A model generated the notes under the pieces. It worked only from the letters and a program-made list of their open reading frames with translations. It did no database searches and was not told the origin of the DNA. DNA of 64,000 nt from an uncultured Clostridia bacterium (GTDB lineage: Bacteria; Bacillota; Clostridia; Christensenellales; Aristaeellaceae). The position numbers and the translations under genes are program-made. The DNA is taken from positions 20,301 through 84,300 of the forward strand of contig CAMNKK010000002.1 in NCBI GenBank assembly GCA_946542235.1, given 5' to 3'. Positions 33,004-43,748 of the stretch are shown here, piece after piece; the stretch's first letter is position 1, and each line of letters opens with the position of its first letter.

Positions 33004-33074
33004 GGCCCGACGGATGCGGGAAGCGCTTTCCCGGAACCCGGAGAAGGAACGGGAAAAGGCAGAAGGAGAACAAG

Positions 33075-34421
33075 ATGATTGAAACAGGTGAAATCCTGCA
33101 GACGCTGCGGATGATCCAGGAAGAGCATTTCGATGTCAGAACCATTACCCTGGGGATTAACCTGCTGGACTGCTCGGATCAGGATCCGGAGCAGTGCGCC
33201 CGCCGGGTTTATGAGAAGATCTGTGCTACGGCGAAGGATCTGGTTCCTGTCGGGGAAAGAATTGAGGCAGAGCTGGGCATCCCCATTGTGAACAAGCGCA
33301 TCAGCGTGACCCCGGTGAGCCTGATCTGCCAGGGCGATCCCCGGCCGATCGCCCTGGCGCTGGACAGGGCTGCGGGGGAGATGGGCGTCAACTTCCTGGG
33401 AGGTTACAGCGCGCTGATGCACAAGGGAGCCACCCGGGCAGACGAACGGCTGCTGGCTTCGATTCCGGAGGTGCTGAGTGAGACGGAACGTCTCTGCGCC
33501 AGTGTGAATGTGGCTTCCACCCGGGCGGGCATCAATATGAATGCCGTTCGGGAGATGGGAGAAATCATCCGGAAGACCGCGGAGATGACCGCGGACAGCG
33601 ACGGGCTTGGCTGCGCCAAGCTGGTGGTCTTTGCCAACGCAGTGGAGGACAATCCCTTTATGGCAGGGGCATTCTGCGGAGTGGGAGAACCGGAATGCGC
33701 CATTAATGTGGGTGTCAGCGGTCCCGGCGTAGTCAAGAAAGCGCTGGAGGAAGTCCGGGGGCAGCCTTTTGATATTGTGGCGGAAACCATCAAGAGGACG
33801 GCCTTCAAGATTACGAGGGTCGGCCAGCTGGTGGCCCGGGAGGCCAGCCAGCGGCTGAACATTCCCTTCGGCATCGTGGATCTGAGCCTGGCGCCGACCC
33901 CTGCCCGGGGGGACTCCGTAGCCCATATCCTGGAGGAGATGGGGCTGGAGAGCACCGGCGCGCCCGGAACGACAGCTGCCCTGGCCCTGCTGAACGACGC
34001 GGTGAAAAAGGGCGGCGTTATGGCCAGCAGCCATGTGGGCGGCCTGAGCGGAGCCTTCATTCCGGTCAGCGAGGATATCGGTATGATTGAGGCGGCCGCC
34101 AAGGGCGCCCTGACGCTGGAAAAGCTGGAAGCAATGACCTGCGTATGCTCGGTGGGGCTGGATATGATCGCGGTTCCCGGGGATACGAGTGCGGCCGCCA
34201 TCAGCGGAATTATTGCAGATGAGGCGGCGATCGGCGTGGTCAACAACAAGACCACGGCGGTCCGGATCATTCCGGCGGTGGGAAAGAAAGCGGGAGACCG
34301 GGTGGAATTCGGCGGATTGCTGGGATATGCGCCGGTCATGCCTGTCAATGAATACGGAAACGCAGAATTTATTGCCCGGGGAGGACGGATTCCGGCTCCG
34401 CTGCATTCGCTTCGCAACTGA
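33075..34421 (+). CDS. UPF0210 (DUF711) family protein
   Basis: [15 protein letters not shown]...[13 protein letters not shown]...[14 protein letters not shown]...[16 protein letters not shown]. Confidence 0.92.
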   Translation: MIETGEILQTLRMIQEEHFDVRTITLGINLLDCSDQDPEQCARRVYEKICATAKDLVPVGERIEAELGIPIVNKRISVTPVSLICQGDPRPIALALDRAAGEMGVNFLGGYSALMHKGATRADERLLASIPEVLSETERLCASVNVASTRAGINMNAVREMGEIIRKTAEMTADSDGLGCAKLVVFANAVEDNPFMAGAFCGVGEPECAINVGVSGPGVVKKALEEVRGQPFDIVAETIKRTAFKITRVGQLVAREASQRLNIPFGIVDLSLAPTPARGDSVAHILEEMGLESTGAPGTTAALALLNDAVKKGGVMASSHVGGLSGAFIPVSEDIGMIEAAAKGALTLEKLEAMTCVCSVGLDMIAVPGDTSAAAISGIIADEAAIGVVNNKTTAVRIIPAVGKKAGDRVEFGGLLGYAPVMPVNEYGNAEFIARGGRIPAPLHSLRN

Positions 34422-34466
34422 GAGCGGCGAGCCGGGTATGCCTGCAGGAAACGGAATGGGAGAAAA

Positions 34467-35738
34467 ATGAGCAATTTTGTAGATCGGGTGAAGATTACGG
34501 CCAAAGCCGGAAACGGCGGAAACGGATCCGCCTCCTTTCACCGGGAAAAGTATGTCCAGAACGGCGGCCCTGACGGCGGCGACGGCGGAAGGGGCGGAGA
34601 TATTCTGCTGTATGCGGATGAGAACATGCATACGCTGCTGGACTTCCGCTTCCGGAGCAAATATACGGCGGAAAACGGGGGAGACGGGCTGAGCAACCTG
34701 CGCACCGGCAAGCGGGGCGAGGATCTGATGATCAAGGTTCCGGTGGGAACGATCGTCCGGGAGGCTGAATCAGGCCGGATTCTTGCGGATATGGACCGGG
34801 CGGGGGAAACCCGGGTGCTGCTGAGGGGAGGCCGGGGCGGCTGGGGCAACCGCCATTTTGCCACCTCGACCCGTCAGGCGCCGAACTTCGCCAAGCCCGG
34901 GGTCAAAACGGAGATCCACACCCTGCAGCTGGAGCTGAAAACCATAGCGGATATTGGTCTGGTAGGTTATCCGAACGTTGGGAAAAGCTCGATTCTGTCC
35001 GTGCTGACCAGCGCCCGGCCCAAGGTGGGCAATTACCATTTCACCACGCTGACGCCGAACCTGGGCATCGTCCGGAAGTACGGGCAGGACATCGTACTGG
35101 CGGATATCCCCGGACTGATCGAAGGCGCCGCGGAGGGCGCAGGGCTGGGGCATGATTTTCTGCGCCACGTGGAAAGAACCCGGCTGCTGCTGCATGTGGT
35201 GGACGCCAGCGGCAGCGAGGGCCGGGATCCGGTGGACGACCTGGATCAGATCAACAATGAGCTGGAGCATTACGGAGAGCTTGGGGAGAAGCCCCAGATC
35301 ATCGTTTGCAACAAGATGGACCTGCCGGGAGCAGAGGAAAACCTGAAGCGGATTCAAGCCCTGGCGGAGGGCATGGGAACGCCGGTCTACGCCGTGAGCG
35401 CCGCGGCCCATCAGGGCTTTGAGGAGCTGATGGACGCGGCGGCCAGAATGCTGGAAGATCTGCCGCCCATCCTGCACTTTGCGGAGGAGGAGGAACCGCT
35501 GCCGGAGAAGCGGAACGACGATGAATTCCGCGTGATCTTCGACGGAGCCACCTACTTTGTGGAAGGCCCCGGGATGGAACGGCTGCTGGACAGCGTCAAC
35601 TTTGAGGATCTGGAAAGCATGAACTGGTTTCACCGGACCCTGCGGCGCTGGGGAGTCATCGACGCGCTGCGGGAAGCCGGCGCCGGGGAAGGCGCTACGG
35701 TATGCATCGGTGAAATGGAATTTGATTTTGTGGAGTGA
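34467..35738 (+). CDS. obg: Obg family GTPase
   Basis: FVDRVKITAKAGNGGNGSASFHREKYVQNGGPDGGDGGRGG; GYPNVGKSS; DIPGLIEGAAEGAGLG. Confidence 0.97.
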   Translation: MSNFVDRVKITAKAGNGGNGSASFHREKYVQNGGPDGGDGGRGGDILLYADENMHTLLDFRFRSKYTAENGGDGLSNLRTGKRGEDLMIKVPVGTIVREAESGRILADMDRAGETRVLLRGGRGGWGNRHFATSTRQAPNFAKPGVKTEIHTLQLELKTIADIGLVGYPNVGKSSILSVLTSARPKVGNYHFTTLTPNLGIVRKYGQDIVLADIPGLIEGAAEGAGLGHDFLRHVERTRLLLHVVDASGSEGRDPVDDLDQINNELEHYGELGEKPQIIVCNKMDLPGAEENLKRIQALAEGMGTPVYAVSAAAHQGFEELMDAAARMLEDLPPILHFAEEEEPLPEKRNDDEFRVIFDGATYFVEGPGMERLLDSVNFEDLESMNWFHRTLRRWGVIDALREAGAGEGATVCIGEMEFDFVE

Positions 35739-35744
35739 GACAGA

Positions 35745-36032
35745 ATGACCGGAAAACAGAGAGCACGGCTGCGGGCGATGGCCAACACCCTGGAGACGAT
35801 CCTGTATATCGGGAAGGACGGCATCGGGGAAAACACGATCCGGGAGACGGAGGACGCGCTGGAAGCCCGGGAGCTGATCAAGGGATGCGTTCAGCAGGGA
35901 TGTCCCCTGGATGCACGGGAGGCGCTGCAGGAGCTGTGCGAGAGAACGCATGCGGAACCGATTCAGCATATCGGACGGCGGTTCGTGATGTACCGCCCGA
36001 GCCGGGAAAATCCCCGGATTACGCTGGACTGA
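35745..36032 (+). CDS. yhbY: YhbY-like CRM-domain RNA-binding protein
   Basis: MTGKQRARLRAMANTLETILYIGKDGI..., downstream of obg. Confidence 0.9.
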   Translation: MTGKQRARLRAMANTLETILYIGKDGIGENTIRETEDALEARELIKGCVQQGCPLDAREALQELCERTHAEPIQHIGRRFVMYRPSRENPRITLD

Positions 36033-36086
36033 AGAGAAGAAGGACGACGAACCTCCGGAAAGCGACGGAAGAAAGTGTGCAGAGAA

Positions 36087-37484
36087 ATGAGCGTACCCCG
36101 GATCAGGGATTATCAGGGACAGCGGATTCATCTGATCGGAATCGGCGGCAGCAGCATGAGCGGCCTTGCGGAGATGCTGATGGATCAGGGATATCGGGTT
36201 TCCGGAAGCGACCGGGATGAGGGGTATCTGATCCAGGGCGTAAGGGAGAAAGGCGCGGAGGTGCAGATCGGCCATCGGGCGGAAAACGTGCACGGTGCTG
36301 CGCTGGTCTGCTACAGCGCGGCCATCCGGCCGGACAACCCGGAGCGCCTGGAGGCGGAACGGCTGGGAATACCCACCCTGGAGAGGGCCTATCTGCTGGG
36401 ACAGCTGATGGAAGGATTCAGCAAGGCGGTGGGCATTTGCGGAGCCCACGGCAAGACCACGGTGACATCCATGCTGAGCGAAATGCTGCTGGAGCATGGA
36501 ATGGATCCCAGCATCCACATCGGCGGCCGGCTGGATGCCATCGGCGGCAGCACCAGGGTAGGCCACAGCGATATCTTTGTGGCGGAAGCCTGCGAATTCA
36601 ACCGGAGCTTCCTGCGGATGAATCCGACGGTAGCCGTGGTGCTGAACATCGACGCGGATCATCTGGACTGCTACAGGGATCTGGAGGAGATTGAGGAGAC
36701 CTTCGGCCAGTACCTGCACCTGCTGCCGCAGGAAGGGATCGCGCTGGGAAACGGAGACGATCCCCGGGTCCGGCGGCAGATCGAAAAGCTGAGCTGCCGG
36801 AAAATCTTTTTCGGATTCGGCAGGCAGAATGAGTGGCATCCGGAGAACCTGCAGGAGGATGACCGGGGATATGCCTCCTTCGACCTGATGCGCGGGGAGA
36901 AAAAGGTGACGTCGGTGCGAATGGGCGTGCCGGGAGACTTCAACGTCATGAACGCGCTGGCCGCGCTGGCTGCGGCGGATGCGCTCGGGCTGCCGGCGGA
37001 GAAAGCGGCGGACACGCTGGAACGCTTTACCGGAGCGCATCGCCGCTTTGAACTGACGGACACGATAGACGGCGTGGAAATATTCCATGATTACGGGCAT
37101 AATCCGGCGGAGATGAGAAATGCCCTTTCCATCGCCCGGAAACGCTGCAAAGGGCGGCTCTGGGCGGTCATGCAGCCTCACACCTTCAGCCGGGTGCGGA
37201 CGCTGTTCCAGGATTATCTGACCTGCACGGAAGCGGCGGACTTCACCCTGGTGACCGATATCTGCGCGGCCCGGGAAAAGGATCCCGGGGACCTGAACAG
37301 CGGGATGCTGGTGGAGGGTATGAAGGAACACGGCATCCGTGCAGTCTGGACTCCCAGCTTTGACGATACGGAAAAATACCTGCGGGAGCACTGGCAGGCA
37401 GGGGATCTTGTGATTACCATGGGATGCGGGGATATCAATATGCTGAATGCACAGATCCACCGGCATGAGTACCCGGAGAACTGA
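36087..37484 (+). CDS. murC: UDP-N-acetylmuramate--L-alanine ligase
   Basis: IHLIGIGGSSMSGLAEMLMDQGYRVSGSD; GAHGKTTVTSM; EACEFNRSFL; FHDYGHNPAEM. Confidence 0.93.
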   Translation: MSVPRIRDYQGQRIHLIGIGGSSMSGLAEMLMDQGYRVSGSDRDEGYLIQGVREKGAEVQIGHRAENVHGAALVCYSAAIRPDNPERLEAERLGIPTLERAYLLGQLMEGFSKAVGICGAHGKTTVTSMLSEMLLEHGMDPSIHIGGRLDAIGGSTRVGHSDIFVAEACEFNRSFLRMNPTVAVVLNIDADHLDCYRDLEEIEETFGQYLHLLPQEGIALGNGDDPRVRRQIEKLSCRKIFFGFGRQNEWHPENLQEDDRGYASFDLMRGEKKVTSVRMGVPGDFNVMNALAALAAADALGLPAEKAADTLERFTGAHRRFELTDTIDGVEIFHDYGHNPAEMRNALSIARKRCKGRLWAVMQPHTFSRVRTLFQDYLTCTEAADFTLVTDICAAREKDPGDLNSGMLVEGMKEHGIRAVWTPSFDDTEKYLREHWQAGDLVITMGCGDINMLNAQIHRHEYPEN

Positions 37485-37522
37485 AATCCCGGGGAGCGGT
37501 CAGGCAGGAGACCGGTGCGGGT

Positions 37523-38731
37523 ATGAAAGGAAATGAACGGAACAGCATGAGGCCAAGAAATATCCGGATTATCGACGCGGATGCAATCCGGCAGAATATG
37601 GTGCTGCTGCGCGGAGCGGTTCCCCGCAGCGCAGAAATTATGGCAGTGGTGAAGGCGGACGGCTACGGCCACGGAGCGGTGACCGCTGCCCGGGCCGCCC
37701 TGTCCGGAGGCGCTTCGGCACTGGCGGTTGCCACCGCAGAGGAAGGAATCGAGCTCCGGCAGGCGGGCATCACGGCGCCGATCCTGGTGCTGGGAGCGGC
37801 GGACCGGGAAGGGGCGGAAGCGGCGGCGCGCAGCGACCTGACGATGACCGTATGCAGCCCGGAAATGGTTCGCCTGTGCCAGTCCGCGGCGGAGCAGGCG
37901 GCGGCCCGGAAGGGGAAGCCGGAAACGGTAAAGGTTCATTTGAAGGTGGACAGCGGTATGGGCCGGCTGGGCGTTCGCAGCCTGACGGAGCGGGAAAGCG
38001 TGCTGGAAGCGATTTCTGAATGCCGCCTTGTTCAGCTGACCGGGGCGTACACCCACTTCAGCGACGCGGACGGAAACGCGGAGGGGGAGATTTACTCAGA
38101 GGAGCAGTTCCGGCGCTTTCTGACCCTGACGGAGGGGCTTCGCGTTCCGCGGCACTGCGCCAATTCCGCTGCGGCCCTCCGCCATCCGGAATGGGCGCTG
38201 GACATGGTGCGGGAAGGGATCAGCCTCTACGGATATCCCCCGGTAGAGACAGGGCTCGGCCTGAAACCGTGCATGGAATGGCGCGCGAAAATCAGCTATG
38301 TGAAGGAGGTTCCCCCGGGAGAGTATATCAGCTACGGAAGGACCTTCCGTACAGACAGGCAGACCCGGATTGCCACGATCACCTGCGGATACGGGGACGG
38401 ATATCACCGGTCGGCCGGAGGGCAGGCGGAAGTGCTGATCCGGGGCAGGCGGGCCCGGATTCTGGGACGGATCTGCATGGATCAGATGATGGCGGATGTG
38501 ACGGAGATCCCGGAGGCAAAAGAAGAGGATCCGGTCATTCTCCTGGGAGAGGACGGCGGAGAGCGAATCTCCGCGGAGGATCTTGCCCGGTGGAGCGGAA
38601 CCATTTCCTACGAGATTCTGCTCAGCAGCGGGAAGCGGGTGATTCGGACAGAAAAGACAAAGGCCGCGGAGGACGCCGGACAGCACATTTGCACCGGCGT
38701 ACGGAAGGAACCCGCGGATAAGACGGAATGA
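37523..38731 (+). CDS. alr: Alanine racemase
   Basis: AVVKADGYGHGA PLP-lysine motif; KVDSGMGRLGVR; GRICMDQMMADVTEI. Confidence 0.95.
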   Translation: MKGNERNSMRPRNIRIIDADAIRQNMVLLRGAVPRSAEIMAVVKADGYGHGAVTAARAALSGGASALAVATAEEGIELRQAGITAPILVLGAADREGAEAAARSDLTMTVCSPEMVRLCQSAAEQAAARKGKPETVKVHLKVDSGMGRLGVRSLTERESVLEAISECRLVQLTGAYTHFSDADGNAEGEIYSEEQFRRFLTLTEGLRVPRHCANSAAALRHPEWALDMVREGISLYGYPPVETGLGLKPCMEWRAKISYVKEVPPGEYISYGRTFRTDRQTRIATITCGYGDGYHRSAGGQAEVLIRGRRARILGRICMDQMMADVTEIPEAKEEDPVILLGEDGGERISAEDLARWSGTISYEILLSSGKRVIRTEKTKAAEDAGQHICTGVRKEPADKTE

Positions 38732-38749
38732 AAGACAGGAGCTGGAACG

Positions 38750-39559
38750 ATGTCAGACAAAAGCAGGCAGCCGGTAAAAAAGGTGGTTCGACCCTTTGTG
38801 ACAGGATCTCCCACGGATGAGAGAACCCTGGGGGGAGCATTGGGCTTCTTTGGCGTGACGCTGATGGTGGCGCTGATGACCTTTCTGGTCTGCAGCATGT
38901 TTACCATGAAAAACACGGTGCTTCGGACGGCGCTGAATATGCTGGTGGAAGTGCTGGTGCTGTTTGTTTTCTACAACAGCGCCGTCGGAAAGGGCGCGGA
39001 CGCCGTGGCGAGGGGAGAGATCCTCTGGCAGCGGCAGGAGAAAGGACAGAGCTTCTCCGCGGGAGAGAAGGCCGTCTGCTTCCATCCGCTGAAAGGTTAC
39101 CTGACAGCACTGACGGGAAGCATTCCCGTACTGATCTGCGCTGTTCTGCTGGCCATTGTGACAACGCGCCAGACAACCAATGCGGGCACAATTCCCGCCT
39201 GGCTGGATACATACCGGTCCCGCGGAGAGATCGGAGGGGCTCTGGTGGCCTATACCCAGAGCGCGGGAATGGGTGTCCAGGACATCCTCCGGATTGCTGT
39301 GCGGATCATGATCATGCCCTTTGTATCCATGGTGGGAGCGGAGAATCGGGACGGAATGCTTCTGCTGGAGCATCTGAGTCCGATCCTTGTCCTGCTGCCC
39401 GCCCTGGCCTATGGCACCGGGTATCTGCAGGGCCGGCAGGAGAGGACAAAAATCCATACCGGGATTGCGGAGAGCAACCGGCGCCGGGTCCGCAGGGAAA
39501 AGAAGGCCAGGAAAGCACGGATGACGCCCAAGCCCAGGACGCCGGAACAGCTGAACTGA
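38750..39559 (+). CDS. Integral membrane protein of unknown function
   Basis: Several TM segments, basic C-terminal tail; intact ORF with RBS between alr and rsmD. Confidence 0.7.
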   Translation: MSDKSRQPVKKVVRPFVTGSPTDERTLGGALGFFGVTLMVALMTFLVCSMFTMKNTVLRTALNMLVEVLVLFVFYNSAVGKGADAVARGEILWQRQEKGQSFSAGEKAVCFHPLKGYLTALTGSIPVLICAVLLAIVTTRQTTNAGTIPAWLDTYRSRGEIGGALVAYTQSAGMGVQDILRIAVRIMIMPFVSMVGAENRDGMLLLEHLSPILVLLPALAYGTGYLQGRQERTKIHTGIAESNRRRVRREKKARKARMTPKPRTPEQLN

Positions 39560-39560
39560 G

Positions 39561-40124
39561 ATGCTGAGAATTATTGCGGGAACCCATCGGGGACGCCGGA
39601 TTGAGGCTCCGGAGGGGCGGGATACCCGGCCGACCCTGGACCGCGTCCGGGAAAACCTGTTCAATATGCTGCAGGGAAGGATTCCGGATGCGCGGGTGCT
39701 GGATCTGTTTTCCGGCAGCGGCGCGCTGAGCCTGGAAGCGCTGAGCCGGGGAGCTGCCTTCGCGGTGATGGCGGACCGGGATCGGGAGGCCTGCCGGATC
39801 GAGGAGAAGAACGTCAATGCACTGGGACTTTCGGATAAGACCCGGCGAATGCGCAGCGAATGGGAACGCACCCTTCGGACGCTGACGGAGGAAGGGGATA
39901 AATTCGACCTGATTTTCCTGGATCCTCCCTACGTCATGACGGACCTGCGGGAGATGACGGAACGGCTGAAACCGCTGATGGCGGAGGATGCGTGGATTGT
40001 GCTGGAGCATCAGGCCCGGGCTGAAATCCAGGTGGCGAAGGGGCTGACTCCCGTCAGGGAAAGAACCTGGGGATACTGTGGGGTGAAAATCTATGAGCAG
40101 CTGTGTGATCCCGGGATCCTTTGA
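39561..40124 (+). CDS. rsmD: 16S rRNA (guanine(966)-N2)-methyltransferase RsmD
   Basis: MLRIIAGTHRGRRIEAPEGRDTRPTLDRVRENLFNML; DLFSGSGALSLEALSRGA; FLDPPY. Confidence 0.95.
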   Translation: MLRIIAGTHRGRRIEAPEGRDTRPTLDRVRENLFNMLQGRIPDARVLDLFSGSGALSLEALSRGAAFAVMADRDREACRIEEKNVNALGLSDKTRRMRSEWERTLRTLTEEGDKFDLIFLDPPYVMTDLREMTERLKPLMAEDAWIVLEHQARAEIQVAKGLTPVRERTWGYCGVKIYEQLCDPGIL

Positions 40125-40575
40125 TCCGGTAACCCGGGGGCATATGGATCTGATCCGCCGGACGGCGCAGCTTTTTGACCGGGTGACCGTGGTGGTGATG
40201 GTCAACATACACAAGCAGGGGACCTTTTCCACGGAGGAGAGGGTGGAGCTGCTGCGGAAGGCCTGCAGATCTGAAGCGAACGTCCGGGTCGAGCAGTGGG
40301 AAGGCCTGCTGAGCGAGTATATGCGGAAGACCGGGGAAAGGACCGTTGTACGGGGCGTACGGAACGGTACGGAATACGATGGGGAGTGTTCCGCGGCACA
40401 GGCCAACCGGATGCTGAATCCGCGGATGGAAACCCTGCTGATGCCGGCAGGAGACGGATACCAGTGGATTTCCTCCTCCGCGGTGAGGGAAATTGCAGCC
40501 TTCGGCGGCGACATCCGGGAATTTATTCCCCGGGAGTGCGCGGAGGAAATCATCCGGAAGCTGTCGAATGAATAA
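40093..40575 (+). CDS. coaD: Phosphopantetheine adenylyltransferase
   Basis: VIPGSFDPVTRGHMDLIRRTAQLFDRVTVVVM; RGVRNGTEYDGE; ISSSAVREIAAFGGDI. Confidence 0.96.
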   Translation: MSSCVIPGSFDPVTRGHMDLIRRTAQLFDRVTVVVMVNIHKQGTFSTEERVELLRKACRSEANVRVEQWEGLLSEYMRKTGERTVVRGVRNGTEYDGECSAAQANRMLNPRMETLLMPAGDGYQWISSSAVREIAAFGGDIREFIPRECAEEIIRKLSNE

Positions 40576-41353
40576 AGGATCTGGATCACCAGCGGAACAG
40601 GAAGGCGGAGGCGAAAAGGATATGGATACACCCAGAAGAAGGAGCCTGAATCGGGAAGAACAGCCGGAGACGGCAGAAGCGGCTGAAAGCAGGGAAAATG
40701 CGGAAGCCAAAACCCCTGCAGCAGACATGAACAGCGCAGAAAACTGCATCCAGGCTGTGGAGGCCATGAAGCGTGAGCTGAGCTCTGCGAAGAAATCCCT
40801 GATGAACTCGGAAAACTGCGTGGTAAACCGCGGCGTACTGCAGGCACAGCTGGACTATCTGGAACGGAATCTGCCCGATACCGTGCGCCGGGCGGCCGAA
40901 ATCGTGAAAAATGACCAGACGATCCGCCGGGAAACGGAAGAGAAGAAGAACCAGATTCTGAGCGAGGCGCAGGCTGCGGCGCAGAAGGGGCTTCGGGATG
41001 CGGAAAACCAGGCCAGGGGCATGATGGAGCAGGCCAACCAGCAGGCGCACGCCATGCTGGAGCAGGCGAATCAGGAAGCCGCGTCCTGCGTGGAGGCGGC
41101 ACGGGCGGAAGCTGCCAGGATGCTCGAGGATGCGGAAAAAAAGGCCAGGCAGCTGATCGAAGAGGAGAACATCGTGCGCAGGGCCCGGGTGGAAAGCGAT
41201 GAAATCCGGGAAAAGGCACAGCAGGAGACCGCTCAGCTTCGGAAGAACGCGCTGGATTTTGTAGACCGGCAGCTGATGGACGCGGACCGCAGCATCAGCG
41301 AGATGCTTAATGCGATCCGGCTGGAAAGGAACGAGGTCCGGAACCGCAGATAA
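40568..41353 (+). CDS. Coiled-coil protein of unknown function
   Basis: Heptad-rich AQAAAQKGLRDAENQARGMMEQANQQAHAMLEQANQEAA...; ATGA overlap with coaD. Confidence 0.7.
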   Translation: MNKGSGSPAEQEGGGEKDMDTPRRRSLNREEQPETAEAAESRENAEAKTPAADMNSAENCIQAVEAMKRELSSAKKSLMNSENCVVNRGVLQAQLDYLERNLPDTVRRAAEIVKNDQTIRRETEEKKNQILSEAQAAAQKGLRDAENQARGMMEQANQQAHAMLEQANQEAASCVEAARAEAARMLEDAEKKARQLIEEENIVRRARVESDEIREKAQQETAQLRKNALDFVDRQLMDADRSISEMLNAIRLERNEVRNRR

Positions 41354-41366
41354 AGAATTGCAGAAG

Positions 41367-41397
41367 AAAAAAGCCCCGAAGCTTCGGGGCTTTTTTG
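41367..41397. terminator. Bidirectional intrinsic terminator
   Basis: aaaaaagccccgaagcttcggggctttttt palindrome. Confidence 0.92.
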
Positions 41398-41460
41398 TCT
41401 GCGCACCGGGGAAGGGGCAGGGGGCTGCTCTGCCGCCGGAGAGAAGAAGGAACCGGGGAC

Positions 41461-42492
41461 TCAGAGCTGATCTGCCAGATCCAGCACCATCCGCTCCGTT
41501 TTTTCCCAGCCCAGGCAGGGATCCGTGATGCTCTTTCCGTAAACGCCCTCTTCCGGCTTCTGGCACCCATCCTCCAGATAGCTTTCAATCATCAGACCTT
41601 TGACGATGGATCGGATATCCTGATTCACCCGCATGGAATGGAGTATTTCCTGGGCGATCCGGGGCTGCTGCTCGAACTGCTTGCCTGAATTGGCATGGTT
41701 GCAGTCCACGATGACGGCCGGATTTTTCAGCCCGCTGCCCTCATACAGATCATACAGGAAACGAAGATCCTCATAATGGTAGTTCGGAACGCTCTGGCCG
41801 TGCTTGTTGCTGTATCCCCGAAGAATGGCGTGAGCCATGGTGTTGCCGGTGCTCTGGACCTCCCAGCCGGAATAGACGAAGGTGTGGCTGTGCTGGGCAG
41901 CCCGGATGGAATTCATCATGACCTTCAGGTCGCCGCCGGTGGGGTTTTTCATGCCCACCGGAATGTCCAGCCCGGAGGCGGTCAGCCGATGAAGCTGGTT
42001 CTCCACACTGCGGGCTCCGACTGCGACATAGGAAAGACAGTCCGCCAGATAACGGTGATTTTCCGGATAGAGCATTTCATCCGCGCAGGAAAAGCCTGTC
42101 TGCTCCAACGCGTCGATATGAAGCTTGCGGATGGACAGAAGGCCCCGCAGCAGATCCGGAGAGTGAGTTGGATCCGGCTGATGGAGCATGCCCTTGTATC
42201 CGTCCCCGGTGGTGCGGGGCTTGTTGGTATAGATCCGGGGAACCATGACAATCCGGTCCTGCACCTTTTCCTGCAGCAGACGCAGCCGGCCGATGTATTC
42301 CAGCACCGCATCCTCCCGGTCGGCAGAGCAGGGGCCGATGATCAGCAGCAGCTTCCGGCTGTCCCCGCGGAATACGGACTGCACGGCTTCATCATTTTCC
42401 TTCTTCCGCTGACGCATGGCCTCTGAGAGCGGATACATTTCCTGAATGACGTTTGCCGTCGGCATTTCCCGTTTGAAGATCATGTTCATCAT
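41461..42492 (-). CDS. 3-deoxy-7-phosphoheptulonate synthase (AroG/F type)
   Basis: LLLIIGPCSADREDAVLEYI...RIYTNKPRTTGDGYKGMLHQPD...VGMKNPTGGDLKVMMN...VDCNHANSGK. Confidence 0.95.
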   Translation of the reverse strand: MMNMIFKREMPTANVIQEMYPLSEAMRQRKKENDEAVQSVFRGDSRKLLLIIGPCSADREDAVLEYIGRLRLLQEKVQDRIVMVPRIYTNKPRTTGDGYKGMLHQPDPTHSPDLLRGLLSIRKLHIDALEQTGFSCADEMLYPENHRYLADCLSYVAVGARSVENQLHRLTASGLDIPVGMKNPTGGDLKVMMNSIRAAQHSHTFVYSGWEVQSTGNTMAHAILRGYSNKHGQSVPNYHYEDLRFLYDLYEGSGLKNPAVIVDCNHANSGKQFEQQPRIAQEILHSMRVNQDIRSIVKGLMIESYLEDGCQKPEEGVYGKSITDPCLGWEKTERMVLDLADQL

Positions 42493-42571
42493 ATCGATTC
42501 CTCCTGTCCTGCATCTCCTCCGGAGAAGGCAGGCCTGTCCGGCCTGCGGTCCGGAGGAGAACTGAAGGGAA

Positions 42572-43660
42572 TTAGTAGATTCCGACCAGCTTCAGCCGGG
42601 CGCAGAGGGCGCCCAGCTCCTGCATCATCATATCCCCGTTCTCATTGGCAATGCTGCCTTCGGCCTCAATATAGAAATAATAGTTCCACTGCAGGTCCTT
42701 CATGGGACGGGAGCGGAGATTCTTCATATTGTATCCGTGAGCGCCGATGATGTTCAGCGTCTGGGCCAGCGCGCCGGCCTTGTTCTGCACCGTGAAGAGC
42801 AGGATGAATCCGGCGCTGTCCCGGAGGCCGGAGCGGGCCGGCCTGTTCTGGCTGCGGCTGAGAACAGCGAAGCGGGTGGTGTTGTTGGCGCTGTCGTTGA
42901 TGCCGCCCTCCAGCAGCGACAGCCCGTACAGGTCTGCCGCTTCCTCAGATGCGATGGCGGCGACGGAGGGATCATTCAGCTCCATCACCTTCCTGGCAGC
43001 CTCGGCGGTGTTGGCACATTCCACGGTCTCCCACCCATGGGACTGAATATAGGCGGCGCACTGGCGCAGCGCCTGGCCGTGGCTCCAGACCGACCTGATT
43101 CCTCCGAGGGAAGCGCCGGGGACGCCAAGGAGCCCGTGGCGTACGGGAAGATCCAGCACCTGATTGATATACAGGCTGCCTGTAAAAAGCAGGTCCATCA
43201 CGGTGCCGACCTCGCCGGCGTAGCTGTTTTCCAGAGGAAGGACAGCGGATTCGCATTCTCCGGATTCCACAGCCCGGTAGGCTTCCTCAAAGGTGCCGTA
43301 TCCCCGGCAGAGCGCTTCCGGAAACAGCTTTCGGGCCGCGATATGGGCATAGGCTCCTTCCACTCCGCAGAAGGAGATTCTGCGGCCCTGAATCAGGGTT
43401 TCCTGATACCGGCAGGAAACCTCCATCAGCCGCTGCATAAATTCAACGTACCGGCCTTCTATGTCCGGATCCTGAATCAGCTTTCTGCAGCGGGAGACCA
43501 GAGCTTCCTCCCTGGCCGGATCCCGGATGGGAAGGCCCCTGTCCCGCTTGTACTCCGCAACCTGCTCCACCGCGTGCATCCGGCATTCAAACAGGCGGGC
43601 CATTTCCTCATCAATCCGGGTAATCTCCGCCCGGGCATCTTCCAGTTTATTCATTTCCAT
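42572..43660 (-). CDS. pheA: Bifunctional chorismate mutase / prephenate dehydratase
   Basis: N-terminal chorismate mutase type II helix region; FCGVEGAYAHIAARKLF...VLPLENSYAGEV; TTRFAVLSR; C-terminal ACT domain. Confidence 0.95.
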   Translation of the reverse strand: MEMNKLEDARAEITRIDEEMARLFECRMHAVEQVAEYKRDRGLPIRDPAREEALVSRCRKLIQDPDIEGRYVEFMQRLMEVSCRYQETLIQGRRISFCGVEGAYAHIAARKLFPEALCRGYGTFEEAYRAVESGECESAVLPLENSYAGEVGTVMDLLFTGSLYINQVLDLPVRHGLLGVPGASLGGIRSVWSHGQALRQCAAYIQSHGWETVECANTAEAARKVMELNDPSVAAIASEEAADLYGLSLLEGGINDSANNTTRFAVLSRSQNRPARSGLRDSAGFILLFTVQNKAGALAQTLNIIGAHGYNMKNLRSRPMKDLQWNYYFYIEAEGSIANENGDMMMQELGALCARLKLVGIY

Positions 43661-43719
43661 TCCGTCCTCCTGCCTGTTTCCGCCTTCACCGGATCTTTTT
43701 CCGAAAAAGATTCCTTCCA

Positions 43720-43748
43720 GTAATAATCCGATTCAGAGCGGCTGTCAA
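43720..43748 (-). promoter_or_regulatory. Predicted pheA/DAHP synthase promoter (TTGACA-17-TATTAC)
   Basis: Reverse complement TTGACA at 43748-43743, TATTAC at 43725-43720. Confidence 0.55.
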
